Positions 1-8,184 of a DNA stretch of 64,000 nucleotides are shown in pieces. Position numbers and translations under genes: made by a program. The notes under the pieces are model-generated. The model saw only the letters and a program-made list of their open reading frames with translations, was not told the origin of the DNA and ran no database searches. This DNA comes from Pseudobutyrivibrio sp. YE44 (GTDB lineage: Bacteria > Bacillota > Clostridia > Lachnospirales > Lachnospiraceae). Every line of letters begins with the position of its first letter. Within the stretch, counting starts at the first letter, position 1. Location: assembly GCF_900104335.1 (NCBI RefSeq), contig NZ_FMXT01000006.1:62001-126000 (forward strand), given 5' to 3'.

Positions 1-651
1 AAAGAAGAAATGGAACAGAACGGAATGGAGCTTGGTGATTTCGTCAGTGACCAGGAGAAAACCCAAAGCTTTATCCGGGATATATTAGCTGAGGCATGCG
101 AAACCTTAGGTATTGAAACCCATGCCAAGGCTTACAGCGTTCAAATGACAGTTATGCCACAGGGTGATGTTGCTTTACTCATATCCCCAGATTCAAGTTC
201 AGGTCTGGCTACAGCAATAGAAGAATTAAAGAAGCACTTAACAGGCTTGCAGGAAACCTTATCTACTACAAAGCAGGAAGCTCCAATTTCTGGTAGCACT
301 GCAGATGTTCCTGTTCAGCCAGCACAAGCACTCAGAGATGAGAAGGATGAGGTTACAAGCCAATATCTTAACACTCCTCTTTGGGCTATACTTCCAGACT
401 TAGATTCTTCTATTGAGCTTTGCAAACACATACCTAAGTTTGCTGGAATACAGAGCGTGCTCTATCGCTATGGCGATGACTACTACGTAAAGCTTAACTT
501 CGAGCTTACACGTCGTCAGATATCAGCAGTAATTCTTGTTATTGCTGAGTTCGCAACACAGATGTTTACAGAAAGCTTCGATGGAGCCTTCTTACTAGAG
601 CATGGCGATGTAATCTGCGAGGACTGCGTAAATGTACTTTCACAGATTTAA
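1..651 (+). CDS. MecA-like adaptor protein, 5' end outside window
   Basis: The protein resembles the adaptor MecA, which hands substrates to the ClpC/ClpP protease. The reading frame is open from base 1, and the first in-frame ATG at base 10 lies inside the usual N-terminal domain, so the true start is upstream of the window. An N-terminal part (to about residue 75) is followed by a Ser/Thr/Pro-rich linker (about 80-120). The C-terminal domain then runs from LWAILPDLDSSIELCKH to the family-like FLLEHGDVICED near the end. It is followed directly by a strong terminator. Family assignment is by recognised motifs; which substrates it delivers cannot be read from here. Confidence 0.8.
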   Translation, partial: KEEMEQNGMELGDFVSDQEKTQSFIRDILAEACETLGIETHAKAYSVQMTVMPQGDVALLISPDSSSGLATAIEELKKHLTGLQETLSTTKQEAPISGSTADVPVQPAQALRDEKDEVTSQYLNTPLWAILPDLDSSIELCKHIPKFAGIQSVLYRYGDDYYVKLNFELTRRQISAVILVIAEFATQMFTESFDGAFLLEHGDVICEDCVNVLSQI

Positions 652-663
652 TCAGATAATAAT

Positions 664-699
664 AAATCCTAGGTGCTAATTTGCACCTAGGATTTTTTT
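664..699 (+). terminator. Rho-independent terminator, copy 1 of a duplicated hairpin
   Basis: A 13-bp perfect stem (AAATCCTAGGTGC / GCACCTAGGATTT) with a TAATTT loop is followed by a T run. It lies 13 bases after the MecA-like stop codon. The same 38 bases recur at 2066-2103. Confidence 0.9.
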
Positions 700-886
700 G
701 TTGAATGAAGGTATCTCCTAGGAATTCAAAATGTTGAATACTTTAAAAATTTAATATTTTTTCACAATCATTATTCAAATAGTAAATATAATTTAAGGTA
801 AGTATTATTATATTTGGAAACAGATGGAAAGGAAATCCTGTATATGAATGAAACACAGGACTATAATTAATCTCGAGGATATAAAG

Positions 887-2053
887 ATGAATAAAAAAAG
901 ACTGTGTGTGGCAGTGCTTATATTATTTGCTATGGTGCTTGGAATCTATGGTCTCTGGAAAATAAGCCGTGAAGGAAAAATTGTTCCAGCAGAAGATGGT
1001 TCTGCATATTATTTTATTGATACTAATGGTGATATTGTCTGTGATACACCTTTTCAATATGTGTATTGGAAAAAAATAGGATATGTAGAATTTTATAAAA
1101 TTGAAAATGGAACCCGTCAAAAAAAATATGGTTACATTGATAGTTCTTTTGACTTAATTAAAAACAAGTGCTGGAGTACATTTGCAGATTATGAAATGGT
1201 TAATATTAGAGATGGGTATATAGTTACAATAGATAGATATCCCTCTTCAACTTTAAAAATTCTTGATTATGATTTAAATGTAAAGACTATAATCAAGGAT
1301 GTTCAGATTAATAGCCCATATTCTTTCTTTTCGTCTGATGATATTATTAGTGTAAAGGCTAAAAATGGATTATGGGGAGCTGTAGATATAGATGGAAATT
1401 GGATTCTAGAACCGAAATATGATGAATTGAGCTGGTTTAAAGATGGTTATGTAGGTGCAAGAATAGAGGATTTATGGGGGGTGCTTGATTTGTCTGGAAA
1501 CTGGGTTATCCCTCCTCAATTTTATAGCCAAATATTCCCTAATAAAGCATATTTTCCGGTAGATGTTAATGAAAATTATTGGGAGGCCTGTACTATTTTT
1601 ATTAATATAAATGGTAAAAGATTAAATGATGAAATGTATTATTCTTTATATACAGGACATGAATTTAATGAAGGTTTAGTAAATGTTGCTGTAGGTGATC
1701 GAGTAAATCATTTAGTTGGTTTTATAAATGAAACAGGTGAAGAAATCATCAAGCCACAATATGAAGAAGTATTTGGTTTCTGCAATGGTTGCGCAGCAGT
1801 TTCAAAAATAATTGATGGGAAAGAAAAGTGGGCATATATCGACAAAAATGGGAATAATATAACAGATTTTATATTTGATAAGGCTTACGCGTTCAGTGAT
1901 GATGGGTATGCAAAGGTAAAGCTTAATGGAAAATATGGGTTTATAAAACGAGATGGCTCTTGGCTTCTTGAACCCCAGTTTGATGATGTTACATCATTTT
2001 CGTACGGATATGCAACAGTTAAGCTCACTAAAGGACAAAAGATAAAGAAGTAA
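887..2053 (+). CDS. Membrane-anchored WG-repeat protein
   Basis: The product has 388 residues from the chosen ATG at 887. That ATG has a GAGGA site 8 bases upstream; an ATG 13 codons earlier lacks one. Residues about 6-27 form one hydrophobic segment after a Lys/Arg-rich start, so the rest is probably outside the membrane. The body has at least four WG-type repeats, seen as GLWGAVDIDGNWILEPKYDE, LWGVLDLSGNWVIPPQF, GFINETGEEIIKPQYEE and YGFIKRDGSWLLEPQFDD. WG repeats usually serve binding rather than catalysis, and no function is known here. The gene is more AT-rich than its neighbours and sits between two copies of one terminator, which suggests a late insertion. Confidence 0.8.
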   Translation: MNKKRLCVAVLILFAMVLGIYGLWKISREGKIVPAEDGSAYYFIDTNGDIVCDTPFQYVYWKKIGYVEFYKIENGTRQKKYGYIDSSFDLIKNKCWSTFADYEMVNIRDGYIVTIDRYPSSTLKILDYDLNVKTIIKDVQINSPYSFFSSDDIISVKAKNGLWGAVDIDGNWILEPKYDELSWFKDGYVGARIEDLWGVLDLSGNWVIPPQFYSQIFPNKAYFPVDVNENYWEACTIFININGKRLNDEMYYSLYTGHEFNEGLVNVAVGDRVNHLVGFINETGEEIIKPQYEEVFGFCNGCAAVSKIIDGKEKWAYIDKNGNNITDFIFDKAYAFSDDGYAKVKLNGKYGFIKRDGSWLLEPQFDDVTSFSYGYATVKLTKGQKIKK

Positions 2054-2068
2054 ACAAGATTTTCAAAT

Positions 2069-2105
2069 AAATCCTAGGTGCTAATTTGCACCTAGGATTT
2101 TTTTT
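2069..2105. terminator. Bidirectional terminator, copy 2 of the duplicated hairpin
   Basis: The hairpin is identical to that at 664-699 (13-bp stem, TAATTT loop), with a T run on the plus strand and A-rich flank that gives a T run on the minus strand. It can end both the WG-repeat gene and pflA. The pflA stop codon (2081-2083) lies inside the stem. Confidence 0.85.
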
Positions 2106-2815
2106 GCATTCTCAATACGTTCAGCTGATGGTGATTCCACGCCTTCAAGACGATATGGAATTCCAAGCTCGTCATACTTTGGAACACCTAAGGTATGATA
2201 TGGAAGTACTTCTACCTTTTCTACGGTTTTAAGAGTATCAATGAACTCTCGAGTATGTTTTAGATAATCATCGTTGTCACTGCCACCTGGAACAAGCACG
2301 TGTCGAATCCAAATTGGAATGCCCATGTCGGAAATTTCACGGGCCATCTCAAGAATATTTTCATTAGAGACACCAGTCAGCTCTTTATGAGCTGCTGGGT
2401 CTATATTTTTGATATCAAGTAAAACTGTATCTGTGAGGCTCATAAGCTCCTTCCACTTGGTGTAGAAAGGCTCGTCATGGGTGAAAGGCTGGCCTGCTGT
2501 GTCGATGCAGGTGTTGATTCCTTTTGATTTAGCCTGTCTGAATAAATCTAGCATGAAATCAATCTGAAGCAATGGCTCGCCACCACTGACAGTGATGCCG
2601 CCTCCATTTTTCCAGTAAGGTTTAAAACGAAGTGCTTTTTTTAAAAGCTCCTCAGCGGTGAACTCTTGTCCTTGCGCCTCAGCCCAAGTCTCAGGGTTGT
2701 GACAAAAGGCGCATCTCATCTTGCAACCATTAAGGAAAATAAGGTAGCGCACACCCGGACCATCCACAGCCCCAAAACTTTCCAATTTATTAATATATCC
2801 TATTATTTCACTCAT
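2081..2815 (-). CDS. pflA: Pyruvate formate-lyase activating enzyme
   Basis: This radical-SAM enzyme installs the glycyl radical on pyruvate formate-lyase, using an iron-sulfur cluster and S-adenosylmethionine. The 244-residue protein carries the cluster motif CxxxCxxC as C31, C35 and C38 (GCKMRCAFCHNPETW). The SAM-binding region includes VSGGEPLLQ, and GVRYLIFLNGC is typical of the family. Length matches the E. coli enzyme (about 246). It lies downstream of pflB on the same strand, separated by a 111-bp structured spacer. The site GATGAGGTG just upstream of its ATG is the end of that spacer element. The stop codon overlaps a bidirectional terminator. Confidence 0.95.
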   Translation of the reverse strand: MSEIIGYINKLESFGAVDGPGVRYLIFLNGCKMRCAFCHNPETWAEAQGQEFTAEELLKKALRFKPYWKNGGGITVSGGEPLLQIDFMLDLFRQAKSKGINTCIDTAGQPFTHDEPFYTKWKELMSLTDTVLLDIKNIDPAAHKELTGVSNENILEMAREISDMGIPIWIRHVLVPGGSDNDDYLKHTREFIDTLKTVEKVEVLPYHTLGVPKYDELGIPYRLEGVESPSAERIENAKKILGAN

Positions 2816-2829
2816 TTAACACCTCATCA

Positions 2830-2926
2830 AAACGGGAAAGCAGGGCCCATGCAAATTGCCTTCGGCAATGGGCCCGCTGTGGCAGACGCGCAACTCCCAC
2901 TAAAGTGGGACCCTCCCGTCTGCGCT
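2830..2926 (-). repeat. Structured palindromic spacer between pflB and pflA
   Basis: Two nested hairpins fill the spacer. One is GGGCCC (2843-2848) with GGGCCC (2870-2875), enclosing ATTGCC / GGCAAT around a three-base loop. The other is GCAGACG (2882-2888) with CGTCTGC (2917-2923), enclosing TCCCAC / GTGGGA. A further stem ACGGGA (2832-2837) with TCCCGT (2914-2919) would compete with the second. It is far more GC-rich than the flanking genes. It could be an mRNA processing or stability element between pflB and pflA, or an inserted palindromic repeat. A related hairpin is at 37235-37275. Confidence 0.7.
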
Positions 2927-5185
2927 TTATAAAGCCTCGTGGCAAGTACGAGAAATTACATCAAGCTGCTGCTCCTTTGTTAAGTCGATGAACTTAACAG
3001 CGTATCCAGAAACGCGGATAGTAAAGTTTGCGTACTCAGGCTTCTCTGGATGCTCCATAGCATCAATAAGTTTCTCTTTACCAAATACGTTAACGTTAAG
3101 GTGATGAGCACCCTGATCGAAGTAACCATCAAGAACGTTAACAAGGTTTGCAGTACGCTCCTCATCTGTGTGACCAAGAGCTCCAGGGTTGATGGTCTGT
3201 GTATTTGAAATACCATCAAGTGCCTCTTCATATGGAAGCTTAGCAACAGAGTTGAGGGAAGCGATAAGTCCGTTTACTTCTGCGCCGTATGATGGGTTAG
3301 CACCTGGTGAAAGTGGTTCACCAGCTGGACGTCCATCTGGAAGAGCACCTGTAGCCTTACCATAAACAACGTTTGATGTAATAGTAAGGATTGATGTTGT
3401 AGGCTCTGAGTCACGGTATGTATGGATATGACGAAGCTTGCCCATGAATGTACGAAGAAGCCAGATTGCGATTTCATCAGCTCTGTCATCATCGTTACCG
3501 TAGCGTGGGAAGTCTCCCTCGATTTCAAAGTCCTTTGTAACACCGTTCTCATCACGGATAGCCTTAACCTTTGCATACTTAATAGCTGAAAGTGAGTCTA
3601 CACAGTGTGAGAATCCAGCGATACCTGTTGCAAATGAACGGCGTACATGTGTATCGATGAGAGCCATCTGGCATGCCTCATAGTAGTACTTGTCGTGCAT
3701 GTAGTGAATCATGTTAAGTGTACCAACATAAAGGTGTGCAAGCCAATCCATCATCTGATCGAACTTCTGCATAACCTCATCATAGTCAAGGTACTCAGAA
3801 GTGATTGCCTTGTATTCTGGTCCAACCTGGTCTCCAGATTTCTCGTCAACACCACCGTTGATAGCGTAAAGAAGACACTTAGCAAGGTTTGCTCTTGCAC
3901 CGAAGAACTGAAGCTCCTTACCTGTCTCTGTAGCAGATACACAGCAGCAGATTGAGTAATCATCGCCCCATGTAACACGCATTACATCATCGTTCTCATA
4001 CTGGATTGAAGATGTAGTAACAGAAATCTTTGAAGCGTACTTCTTGAATGACTCAGGAAGACGGCTTGAGTACATAACTGTAAGGTTTGGCTCTGGTGAA
4101 GGTCCCATGTTCTCAAGTGTGTGAAGGAATCTGTAGCAAGTCTTTGTAACCTGGTGACGACCGTCAAGACCGATACCACCAACCTCGAGAGTAGCCCAAA
4201 CTGGGTCACCTGAGAAGAGCTGGTTGTAAGACTCGATACGAGCAAACTTGACCATACGGCACTTCATTGTGAAGTGATCGATGATTTCCTGTGCCTCTGA
4301 CTCTGTGATGATTCCCTTTGCAAGGTCACGTGTGAAGTAGATATCAAGGAAGGTAGAAACACGACCTACTGACATAGCAGCACCGTTCTGTGTCTTGATA
4401 GCTGCAAGGTAACCGAAGTATAACCACTGAACAGCTTCCTTTGCGTTTCCAGCTGGCTTTGAAATGTCGATGCCATAGATAGCAGCCATTTCCTTCATGC
4501 CCTTAAGAGCATTAATCTGATCTGTGATTTCCTCACGAAGCTGGAAGTCGTAACGACGCATACCCTGACGCTCTGTTGCAGCGAAATCTGCCTGCTTCTT
4601 TTCAATAAGGTAATCGATACCGTAAAGAGCAACACGACGATAATCGCCTACGATACGTCCACGTCCGTATGTATCTGGAAGACCAGTAAGAATCTTGTTG
4701 TGACGTGCCTTCTTCATCTCTGGTGTGTAGATGTCGAATACGCCCTGATTGTGTGTCTTGTGATATTTAGTAAAGATTTCGTGAAGCTTCTCACTTGGCT
4801 CGTAACCGTACATTCTGCATGACTGCTCAGCCATTGTGATACCACCGAAAGGCATGAATGCTCTCTTAAGTGGCTTGTCAGTCTGAAGACCAACAATCTG
4901 CTCAAGGTTCTTTGTCTCTTCTGAGATGTAACCTGCACCGTGAGAAGTAAGAGATGAAACGATATCAGTGTCCATATCAAGAACACCGCCCTTAGCACGC
5001 TCAGCTGCCTGAAGCTCCTGAAGCTTGCCCCAAAGAGTGTTTGTTGCCTCTGTAGGGTCTGCTAAGAAAGACTCGTCTCCATCGTATGGAGTGTAGTTTT
5101 TCTGGATGAAGTCGCGGACATCAATATTGTCTCTCCAAACGCGACCTTCAAAACCGTCCCATTGTTCGAAATCGTGATTTGCCAT
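2927..5185 (-). CDS. pflB: Formate acetyltransferase (pyruvate formate-lyase)
   Basis: This glycyl-radical enzyme converts pyruvate and CoA to acetyl-CoA and formate in anaerobic sugar fermentation. With the start at 5185 it has 752 residues; the upstream ATG at 5203 is in frame, but AAAGGGA lies at the right distance only for 5185. The active-site cysteines lie in [12 protein letters not shown], about residue 415, and the radical glycine is in RVSGYAVKF, 26 residues from the end. Both match the family, so the protein looks intact. The activase gene pflA follows. A TTGACA-like promoter and an inverted repeat (5390-5406) lie upstream. PflB and pta in this window supply the acetyl-CoA to acetyl-phosphate route. 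Confidence 0.97.
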   Translation of the reverse strand: MANHDFEQWDGFEGRVWRDNIDVRDFIQKNYTPYDGDESFLADPTEATNTLWGKLQELQAAERAKGGVLDMDTDIVSSLTSHGAGYISEETKNLEQIVGLQTDKPLKRAFMPFGGITMAEQSCRMYGYEPSEKLHEIFTKYHKTHNQGVFDIYTPEMKKARHNKILTGLPDTYGRGRIVGDYRRVALYGIDYLIEKKQADFAATERQGMRRYDFQLREEITDQINALKGMKEMAAIYGIDISKPAGNAKEAVQWLYFGYLAAIKTQNGAAMSVGRVSTFLDIYFTRDLAKGIITESEAQEIIDHFTMKCRMVKFARIESYNQLFSGDPVWATLEVGGIGLDGRHQVTKTCYRFLHTLENMGPSPEPNLTVMYSSRLPESFKKYASKISVTTSSIQYENDDVMRVTWGDDYSICCCVSATETGKELQFFGARANLAKCLLYAINGGVDEKSGDQVGPEYKAITSEYLDYDEVMQKFDQMMDWLAHLYVGTLNMIHYMHDKYYYEACQMALIDTHVRRSFATGIAGFSHCVDSLSAIKYAKVKAIRDENGVTKDFEIEGDFPRYGNDDDRADEIAIWLLRTFMGKLRHIHTYRDSEPTTSILTITSNVVYGKATGALPDGRPAGEPLSPGANPSYGAEVNGLIASLNSVAKLPYEEALDGISNTQTINPGALGHTDEERTANLVNVLDGYFDQGAHHLNVNVFGKEKLIDAMEHPEKPEYANFTIRVSGYAVKFIDLTKEQQLDVISRTCHEAL

Positions 5186-5294
5186 TATTATTTCCCTTTC
5201 CATTGTAAATAAAAATGAAGTGTTAATAACTACTAGCTAGGGGGTATGTTAAATCAGTCTATGGACAGTAAGACGTATCTAACAGTCTAGCCGT

Positions 5295-5320
5295 TGTATA
5301 CTATACCATATAGTTGTCAA
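5295..5320 (-). promoter_or_regulatory. Candidate pflB promoter
   Basis: Read on the minus strand, TTGACA (5320-5315) is followed by TATAGT and TATACA boxes; TATACA ends at 5295. The spacing from TTGACA to TATACA is 14, shorter than ideal, so the -35 may be the overlapping T-rich hexamer three bases upstream. It would give a leader of about 100 nt for pflB. Confidence 0.35.
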
Positions 5321-5389
5321 AAAATTAACAAGCCTATTAATAATTTTTCTCATTACTTGTATTTATATAAAGACAATGACGCATACCAT

Positions 5390-5406
5390 TATTGTTGGTA
5401 ACAATA
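5390..5406. promoter_or_regulatory. Inverted repeat TATTGTT-GGT-AACAATA
   Basis: A perfect 7+7 inverted repeat with a 3-base centre lies in the pflB upstream region. The half-site resembles TTGTTA-type redox-repressor (Rex) half-sites, but the 3-base centre is shorter than usual. The role is inferred from position only. Confidence 0.35.
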
Positions 5407-5560
5407 GAACAATTTGTTGTACTCATTTCCTTATTTAAATCTGCACCTATGTCTTTATTTTTAATTGAATTAATTTAAAGTTTTTTCACATATTCTGGGG
5501 CGAAAACGTTTAGAATGAACAATTGAAAACATATATTTTTGAAGGGAGTAGAGATAGAAT

Positions 5561-6487
5561 ATGAGAAAAGAATGGAAAAAGGTATTAGCATTATCAGCTG
5601 CCATTGCAATGACTTCAGGAATGCTTGCTGGATGTGGTGACAAGACAGAAGAGGCTGCAACAGAAAACACCCAGGCGACAACAGAAACTACAGAGACTAC
5701 TGAAGCAAAGACCGGAGCACCTTACTTTATTAAGGGTGTATATGCAAACTATTCAGCAGAGCTTGAGAATCCTACAAAGGACTACTTCTATGTTTTTAAC
5801 GACGAAGGAGCAGGACATACTGAGGATGCTACAACAGGATTACCATTTTCTTGTACACAGGAAGAGGGCAAGGTTATATTTACCTTTGGTGGCGAAGGTG
5901 AGTCTGAAGAGAACCTTATTATTACAGATGTAAAAGATGATTTTATCTATGGTTATTTTGAGGATGTGAAGGATAAACCTCTTGTGTTTGAATTTTTACC
6001 AGACGTAGATCCTGACACATTTGTTGCAGAGAACTATTTGAGTGATGGCACAAGTAATGTTTATAGCGATGCAAATGGTTGGAGTGTTCATTACAATCCA
6101 GATCTTATAACAGTAAACACTCAGGGGAATGTAACTACCTTCGTTTACACTGGAGATTGCCCAGGAACTTGCATGGTATCAGTAACCTATGATGTAGATA
6201 TGAAGGCAAAGGAAAAGAGCGAGGCTCTTGCAAAGGATTACGGGGAAGGTTCAAATGTTAGCGAAGGTATCTTCCCAGGCACAGAGGATGTAAAGGGATA
6301 CTGGGTAACTAACGGTCCATCAGAAGGTGGCCCTGGCATGTACAACACAGCAATCTTAAGAGACTACATGGATGGATATCTTGTATTCGAAGACATCACT
6401 CATGTAGGCGGTGACGAAGAACAGGATATGGCAATATCTGATGCTTTGGCTGGTATTATTGATTCACTGGAGTTTACTAATAACTAG
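5561..6487 (+). CDS. Lipoprotein of unknown function
   Basis: The 308-residue protein has a lipoprotein signal (MRKEWKK, a hydrophobic stretch, then LAGC with the lipid cysteine at residue 25). A Thr/Glu-rich linker follows (about 28-50). The rest is acidic, without membrane segments, and ends in an alternating beta-like region (YWVTNGPSEGGPGMY...DYMDGYLVFEDITHV). I do not recognise a named family. It should sit on the outer face of the membrane. It stands alone, divergent from pflB, with GAAGGGAG before the start and its own terminator behind it. Confidence 0.75.
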   Translation: MRKEWKKVLALSAAIAMTSGMLAGCGDKTEEAATENTQATTETTETTEAKTGAPYFIKGVYANYSAELENPTKDYFYVFNDEGAGHTEDATTGLPFSCTQEEGKVIFTFGGEGESEENLIITDVKDDFIYGYFEDVKDKPLVFEFLPDVDPDTFVAENYLSDGTSNVYSDANGWSVHYNPDLITVNTQGNVTTFVYTGDCPGTCMVSVTYDVDMKAKEKSEALAKDYGEGSNVSEGIFPGTEDVKGYWVTNGPSEGGPGMYNTAILRDYMDGYLVFEDITHVGGDEEQDMAISDALAGIIDSLEFTNN

Positions 6488-6531
6488 AACAAGTTCGCAA
6501 TTTGTATATTAATTATTCTTAAATAATGAAG

Positions 6532-6562
6532 AAGGTGACGTTTGAGGACGTCACCTTTTTTT
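6532..6562 (+). terminator. Rho-independent terminator
   Basis: AAGGTGACGT and ACGTCACCTT form a 10-bp perfect stem with a 6-base loop, followed by a T run. It ends the lipoprotein gene. Confidence 0.9.
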
Positions 6563-6831
6563 ATTGTCTTAGTTGCTAACGTGTTTTGACTTCATAGGAC
6601 TTCTTTTGAGACTGCTTAGGGCATATAAGATTCCTTTGGACATCCTCATTTATCGCGGCAAGACGAAAGTATGCGGGGCCGGGAGATATCCATTGATAAA
6701 AAATGGTAATTTTGGAGGAAATTTTATCAATCATAAAATGGAGTTATTGGGTTTAAGGGGCATGCCGCGATAAAAAAATTCCCAAAAACATGATTTTTTA
6801 TCAATGGCCTAACGGAAAATAGGGCTTTTTA
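6563..6831. other. Gene-free region with interlocked inverted repeats
   Basis: The space between two convergent genes has no believable gene. It contains a 12-bp arm pair (TTTATCGCGGCA at 6649-6660, TGCCGCGATAAA at 6763-6774). A 15-bp pair (6690-6704 with 6793-6807, CCATTGATAAAAAAT and its complement) crosses it. A third arm at 6721-6730 (ATTTTATCAA) could pair with 6693-6704 instead. The arrangement is a pseudoknot or two alternative folds, or the decayed ends of a small mobile element. Confidence 0.6.
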
Positions 6832-8061
6832 TTACTGTCGATAGAATACATATCCTTGTATGCTTCCGTAGAAATAATTATCGGTAGCACCTGCAATATA
6901 GTAAGTGATTCCTGGCTGATCAGCTCCAAAGGTATGAACTACTAGCATTGGACATAATCCGTTGGCAGATCTGTCTGTAACATCCCAGGTATATAAAGTG
7001 TCACCATAGTAATCTAACAATGGATAATACAAATATGCTCCTTCTGCTGTCAATCGCATAGCGCAATTATCTTCTGGTGAATACCAAGTTCCTGTATAAT
7101 CTCGCTTCATTAAATCTGCAAAATTCATGAATTTGTTAGTATTCTTTGGGCCTTCACAAGTCTTCTTAAAGGTTGCAAATTCCTCTGCTGTAATTGGACC
7201 TGTTTTTGCTGTGCTTTGAACAGATGCTTCTTTGTTTTCTTGTACTTCATTTTGAGTGTCTGTTTGAGCATCCGCTTGAGTATCTATATCCTCTGTGTAT
7301 AAGTTTTCATCAACAGATTTAATAGATGAAATGCTATAACCACTAAAACAGCTATATGGATTCTTAGTCAGCATTACATCATAGTACTGTGTGTCACTTG
7401 CAACTACAATATCTTCCCCATTTGACGTGGTATGTTCAACGCCGATTGTTGCATGCACAATGACATCATCGCCCTCAAGTTCATAAGCATAATCTTCAAA
7501 ATATGCATCGTTAAGGTATGACGCAGCATCATTATAATCAAGAGGCTTATCAAACTTAAAATCAACCTTTTTTCCTGTTAGAGAAAACTGCATATATTCA
7601 GCCTGCTCTTCGCTAATCTTATTATCATTTTGCTCTGTTATAAAATTCAAATAATCAAAAGCATAATGCGAATTCAAAAGAAAATGTGATACAAAGTATT
7701 CTTGCCAATCATCCTTGTTAGTATCATTTGTATTAAAGTTTTGATATGAATATGCTAGTAAAGCAATGGCTCCTTTTAAATCCTCTGAAAGCTTAAACTT
7801 TTCAGGATATACATATTCCTTCACACCTATCTTTTCAAAATCAAATTCATCTTCAGGTGCAGTTGAAGTGCTTTCTTCTAAGTTACCTTCTGAATTACTT
7901 TCTGTGGTAACGGTTGCTTCCTGCTCAGCTTTTTGTTCTACATTTGCATCGTTCAGTCTGCTGACCATCCAATACACAAGTAAGCCTATCAATAGTACAA
8001 ATGCTATGCCAATTAATACTAGTGAAATAAATCTTTTTTGTCTCTTCTTTTTGTGTCTCAT
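6832..8061 (-). CDS. Membrane-anchored protein of unknown function
   Basis: With the ATG at 8061 (weak AAGAG site upstream) the product has 409 residues. An in-frame TTG at 8097 and ATG at 8079 lack ribosome-binding sites. The N-terminus MRHKKKRQKRF is strongly basic, followed by one hydrophobic helix (about 11-32). Then come a Glu/Ser/Thr-rich linker, a folded region (about 60-240), a second Asp/Gln/Thr-rich linker, and a C-terminal domain with many aromatic residues (CAMRLTAEGAYLYYPLLDYYGD...GSIQGYVFYRQ). I do not recognise the family. It is probably exposed outside the cell; the two linkers suggest two separate globular parts. Confidence 0.7.
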   Translation of the reverse strand: MRHKKKRQKRFISLVLIGIAFVLLIGLLVYWMVSRLNDANVEQKAEQEATVTTESNSEGNLEESTSTAPEDEFDFEKIGVKEYVYPEKFKLSEDLKGAIALLAYSYQNFNTNDTNKDDWQEYFVSHFLLNSHYAFDYLNFITEQNDNKISEEQAEYMQFSLTGKKVDFKFDKPLDYNDAASYLNDAYFEDYAYELEGDDVIVHATIGVEHTTSNGEDIVVASDTQYYDVMLTKNPYSCFSGYSISSIKSVDENLYTEDIDTQADAQTDTQNEVQENKEASVQSTAKTGPITAEEFATFKKTCEGPKNTNKFMNFADLMKRDYTGTWYSPEDNCAMRLTAEGAYLYYPLLDYYGDTLYTWDVTDRSANGLCPMLVVHTFGADQPGITYYIAGATDNYFYGSIQGYVFYRQ

Positions 8062-8153
8062 TATTATTACTCTTTTCATATATTTTATGGTGTTCAAGAA
8101 CCAGATTTGATTTTACTACTTCAGGAAGATTATTCAACAAAAATAATAAAGAA

Positions 8154-8177
8154 GGACTAGTGGATTTTCACTAGCCC
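8154..8177 (-). terminator. Terminator of the GH43 operon
   Basis: On the minus strand GGGCTAGTG and CACTAGTCC flank a 6-base loop, followed by a T-rich stretch. It lies 8 bases after the GH43 stop codon. Confidence 0.8.
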
Positions 8178-8184
8178 TTAAATC

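Larger units (their letters stand above)
5186..5560. other. Divergent control region, pflB / lipoprotein gene
   Basis: This 375-bp AT-rich gap between divergent genes has no credible ORF. It holds a candidate pflB promoter at 5295-5320 on the minus strand and an inverted repeat at 5390-5406. On the plus strand there is a TAGAAT at 5511-5516 without a well-spaced -35, and a GAAGGGAG ribosome-binding site before 5561. Confidence 0.5.

Noticed and set aside
2666-2932. 88-codon ORF spanning pflA start and the spacer on the plus strand
   Set aside because: Antisense to pflA and through the hairpins; no signals for translation.
3647-3955. ORF of 102 codons on the plus strand opposite pflB
   Set aside because: It is antisense to a highly conserved coding region, has no ribosome-binding site and gives no recognisable protein.
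5183-5203. ATG at 5203 as pflB start
   Set aside because: AAAGGGA lies between the two ATGs and is properly spaced for 5185 only.
6573-6773. 66-codon ORF between the lipoprotein gene and the convergent unknown gene
   Set aside because: No ribosome-binding site, and it runs through the inverted-repeat arms; the repeats explain the sequence better.
8059-8097. TTG at 8097 and ATG at 8079 as starts of the unknown anchored protein
   Set aside because: Neither has a Shine-Dalgarno site; the ATG at 8061 puts the basic end directly before the membrane helix.
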